Assembly: GCF_004119445.1 (NCBI RefSeq)
Contig: NZ_QICI01000047.1
Span: 1 to 34,776, forward strand
Source: Chryseobacterium sp. CH21
GTDB lineage: Bacteria; Bacteroidota; Bacteroidia; Flavobacteriales; Weeksellaceae
DNA: 34,776 nt
Direction: 5' to 3'
Made by a program: the position numbers and the translations under genes. The notes below the pieces were generated by a model that was not told the DNA's origin, made no database searches, and saw only the letters and a list, made by a program, of their open reading frames with translations. Below are positions 32,583 to 34,776 of this stretch, piece after piece; the stretch's first letter is position 1, and each line of letters begins with the position of its first letter.

Positions 32583-34292
32583 TTATTTTCCTCCTAAAAT
32601 TGATTTAATTCTTTTTAAGAACTTTTTTGCTTCATTTTTATAGAACTCATCGTCGACATAATTGTCAACTCCTCTATTTATTGATACATCAAATTCCATC
32701 CCTTCAAAAACATAATTACTATTTCTCCACGGTTGCCAACTATTAAAATGATTTAATGATATTGACTCCATAACATCTTGAAATATCTTTTTTGAATACT
32801 GTTGTAAATTAACTGAATATACTACTTGAATTCTTTGCTCAAATGCATCAATGAAATACATATATTTATCCGTTTCCTTTGGATTTATTTCTACTAAATC
32901 AGCTTTAATATTATTAGCTTCAATTTGGAATAATAAAACATTAAAATCATTAATATATTCTGCAATAAAAAACTTTATTACTTCACTCAAATATGTTCTT
33001 GTTTTTTCTTCATCCCGAGGTTCCTTATTTGGATCTATTTTTGTTTTTATACCTCGCTTTTTTCCATCCTTATCGTCTCCTGCAGGATATAAGGTATCTC
33101 CATCAGAAGTTTCATCATCAAATATAAATTTCTCTTTTAGTACTCTTGTTGTTTTTTTCTCATCAATAGATTTTTCAATCGGAATGATCCCACCAAATCT
33201 CATTTTTGAACTTAGAGTTATATTTCTAGGCTTAAATTTAGAATTTGCAGGGGAAGATCCAGAAATTTCGCTTGAATCTTTCCCTTTAGGTCTCCGTGTT
33301 CCTGGTTTATCACTTTCTCCATCTTCCGGCCTTCTTTCTCCATTTGAATAGAATATCGTATCTGGCTGATATTCAATTTTATCCACAGTAAATAGTTTTT
33401 CTGCATGATGATCTTTTATTTCGTAATTTAAAATATCCCTAACAACGAAAACATTACCTTCATCACTTAAAAAATAATTTCCCATAACTTTAATCTTTAG
33501 TCTAGATAATAAGGGGATTGCATAGTGGAATGGGATATTATCAGTTCTATCTCTCAAACTTTTAAGATTCTCGTAAAAAGCTTTATGTAAAGCAATTAAT
33601 AATTGATCTTGTTTAGAAAACAAAAAATTTGACATAGCGGCTATAGTATCATAACTTTTACAATACTCCCATTTATAAAAAAATCGACCAATTTTTTCAA
33701 AACCTTCTAAAACAATATTATCTTTATTATACTGGCTTAAAATATGTTTTAATTCCATACTATATAATAGCTTATTGAAATCTGTCTCTAAAAAATAAAA
33801 AAATTGTCCAATAACACTAGTGGGCAAAATCATTCTAATTTTTTTATTGCCATTACTAACACTAACATCCCCATCTTTAATAAAATCATATAAATCATAA
33901 TAAAGCATACCGTTTGATAAATGATCAAATGGAAATCTACCTTCTATGTTATTAAATTCATCATGATTATATTCCTTAACTAATAACTTTTCTGGCTCAG
34001 TGTGAATATCCCACTCTTTATAACCAAAAGTAAAATTATCCTTTCTTATTTTCCTTCCTTCAATATCAAATTCATCTCCTAAACTCATATACATAATATA
34101 ATGAAGAGGGAATGACAATAACTTTTTATCGAGATAATTATACTTCTTCTTTTCTCCTTCTTTGATAAGATCAGCATGAGCAAAATCCATATTTATCCAA
34201 ATATTTCCATCTGAATGTTTAAAAAGATTTAAAAAGTTCATTAATACCCAAAATCCACTCTGTTTTTCAGGTAAATTAATTTTAATATTCAT
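32583..34292 (-). CDS. TnsE-like protein (tentative)
   Basis: About 569 aa from ATG 34292; the longer start at 34346 overlaps the HsdS tail. Residues below count from that longer start. Regions in order: an N-terminal beta-rich part; MILPTSVIGQFFYFLETDFN (about 170-190), reminiscent of IPQLELARSLFLINSYF in Tn7 TnsE; NFLFSKQDQLLIALHKAFYE, recalling WLFSDQDVMDSYESIFRHY; FHYAIPLLSRLKIKVMG, recalling FSFDPPPMQGWKLHVKG; a charged Pro/Gly linker; then a C-terminal domain with YMYFIDAFEQRIQVVYSVNL and LNHFNSWQPW. The comparison is from memory of TnsE, not a search. TnsE directs Tn7 to replicating DNA and conjugal plasmids. It converges on tniQ and lies 20 nt after the HsdS remnant in the same direction, so an RM-associated gene is the alternative. 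Confidence 0.5.
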   Translation of the reverse strand: MNIKINLPEKQSGFWVLMNFLNLFKHSDGNIWINMDFAHADLIKEGEKKKYNYLDKKLLSFPLHYIMYMSLGDEFDIEGRKIRKDNFTFGYKEWDIHTEPEKLLVKEYNHDEFNNIEGRFPFDHLSNGMLYYDLYDFIKDGDVSVSNGNKKIRMILPTSVIGQFFYFLETDFNKLLYSMELKHILSQYNKDNIVLEGFEKIGRFFYKWEYCKSYDTIAAMSNFLFSKQDQLLIALHKAFYENLKSLRDRTDNIPFHYAIPLLSRLKIKVMGNYFLSDEGNVFVVRDILNYEIKDHHAEKLFTVDKIEYQPDTIFYSNGERRPEDGESDKPGTRRPKGKDSSEISGSSPANSKFKPRNITLSSKMRFGGIIPIEKSIDEKKTTRVLKEKFIFDDETSDGDTLYPAGDDKDGKKRGIKTKIDPNKEPRDEEKTRTYLSEVIKFFIAEYINDFNVLLFQIEANNIKADLVEINPKETDKYMYFIDAFEQRIQVVYSVNLQQYSKKIFQDVMESISLNHFNSWQPWRNSNYVFEGMEFDVSINRGVDNYVDDEFYKNEAKKFLKRIKSILGGK

Positions 34293-34312
34293 GCTTTCTT
34301 TTAAATAGTAAA

Positions 34313-34484
34313 TTATTGGATTAAATTTTCTTGCAAAACACGCCATTTTTCCGTTAATGCTCCCTCATATGCAATGCTTCTTTATAGATTTTTAATTGTT
34401 CTAATGAATTTTCTAATTGCTCTTCAGCTTTATCTAAACCACTAATAATTCTTCAATTTTTGAAATAATTCTTTCTTGTTCATT
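34313..34484 (-). pseudogene. C-terminal remnant of a type I restriction specificity subunit (HsdS)
   Basis: Three short pieces in successive frames spell the conserved HsdS tail: NEQERIISKIEELL (from 34484), then SGLDKAEEQLENSLEQLKIY with KEA, then AYEGALTEKWRVLQENLIQ ending at TAA (34313-34315). The coiled-coil 'EQ.RI..KIEEL' and 'YEGALTEKW' are hallmarks of HsdS C-termini. Two single-base losses separate the pieces, neither in a long homopolymer. No intact target-recognition domains, HsdM or HsdR are visible here; they may lie beyond the window. Either decayed cargo or poor sequence. Confidence 0.75.
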
Positions 34485-34704
34485 AAAATTCAAATTGTAT
34501 TGGATTTTTTAGCTGGTCGATATTAATGATTCCTGAAAGTGAAGAACTTTTTGCACTAATTTCACTAACTCGCTTAACAAAATTCACATTCTCTTTTGTT
34601 ATATTTTGACTTGAATTTATGGTGTTTTGAGATTGTTTCTCAGATTGTTTTGTAGTTTCTTCCTGTAATTTCATAATATTAATACCCGTGGTGCATTTAA
34701 GCAA
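34483..34704 (-). CDS. Short frame just upstream of the HsdS remnant
   Basis: 73 aa, Gln/Ser/Thr/Lys-rich (KLQEETTKQSEKQSQNTINS). Its end, GIINIDQLKNPIQFEF, reads like the 'INxxxLKxxxIPxP' stretch that precedes NEQERI in HsdS, and it abuts the NEQERI start in another frame. It is therefore probably part of the same broken hsdS, or a chance frame next to it. No independent function is proposed. Confidence 0.35.
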   Translation of the reverse strand: MLKCTTGINIMKLQEETTKQSEKQSQNTINSSQNITKENVNFVKRVSEISAKSSSLSGIINIDQLKNPIQFEF

Positions 34705-34776
34705 TTCGAGTTTTTAAGTTGTTAATATTTCTATTGTTTAGTTTATTAATCCATTGTATAACAGTTAGAGCCATTA

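Larger units (their letters stand above)
27142..34776 (+). mobile_element. Tn7-like transposon inserted in comM (left end and transposition module; right end outside the window)
   Basis: The element starts with TGT at 27142, abutting the comM fragment. In order it carries tnsA, tnsB, tnsC/tniB, a structured RNA candidate, a small lipoprotein gene, tniQ/tnsD, a TnsE-like gene on the opposite strand and an HsdS remnant. The gene order tnsA-tnsB-tnsC-tniQ is that of Tn7-like elements. Insertion inside comM parallels Tn6022/AbaR islands of Acinetobacter, which use comM as attachment site. The region reads more AT-rich than the flanking chromosome. The right end, further cargo and the comM N-terminal part are not visible. 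Confidence 0.88.

Noticed and set aside
34293..34346. Longer start of the TnsE-like protein (from 34346)
   Set aside because: These codons overlap, in another frame, the conserved HsdS ending GALTEKWRVLQENLIQ.
27142..34776. CRISPR-associated transposon (CAST)
   Set aside because: No Cas gene and no repeat-spacer array were seen; the element has TniQ with tnsABC but no effector.

Overview
The window looks like a chromosomal segment of a Flavobacteriia bacterium, most likely Chryseobacterium or a close relative (Weeksellaceae). The evidence is AT-rich DNA, promoter boxes of the Bacteroidota type (TAnnTTTG), an S46 dipeptidyl-peptidase, and Bacteroidota-restricted families (DUF4919, DUF6122, DUF4836-like). 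The genus is an inference; no rRNA is present.

Positions 1-26457 are mostly ordinary chromosome: a DUF1801 protein; a small Thr/Pro-rich secreted protein; a Kir-type K+ channel coupled to a cysteine-cluster protein; a lipoprotein resembling ETX/MTX2-aerolysin pore-formers; a truncated haemoglobin with a near-leaderless promoter; a Ca2+/H+ antiporter; an operon of one lipoprotein and two paralogous DUF4836-like envelope proteins; AlkD-like glycosylase; CPA1 antiporter; DUF4919; HflX; a LytTR regulator with Glu at the phospho-acceptor site; a META-domain lipoprotein; a DPP7-type S46 peptidase; a YdeI/DUF1905 protein; a beta-helix (pectate-lyase-like) protein and a 96-aa protein that share a 43-bp upstream element; a spondin-type lipoprotein; and a stand-alone A-PCP-reductase NRPS-like enzyme.

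At 27141/27142 this chromosome is cut inside comM. From there to the window end runs a Tn7-like transposon. It begins with TGT and a 17-bp inverted repeat, followed by tnsA, tnsB, tnsC/tniB, a strongly structured intergenic region (candidate RNA, about 30784-30965) with its own promoter, a small lipoprotein gene, tniQ/tnsD, and on the opposite strand a 570-aa protein that resembles TnsE. Behind that lies a decayed type I restriction HsdS tail. The right end of the element and the N-terminal half of comM lie outside the window. comM is the known attachment site of the Tn6022/AbaR elements of Acinetobacter, so a Bacteroidota element in the same gene is the main finding.

A caution applies to the whole annotation. 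At least seven genes, in chromosome and transposon alike, are each broken by one missing base, nearly always in an A/T homopolymer of 5-7 (near 3907, 7249, 10610, 12366, 27710, 29216, 31012). This looks more like homopolymer undercalling than biology, although recoding at the A7 tracts of tnsA and tnsB cannot be excluded. I give such genes as single reconstructed features.
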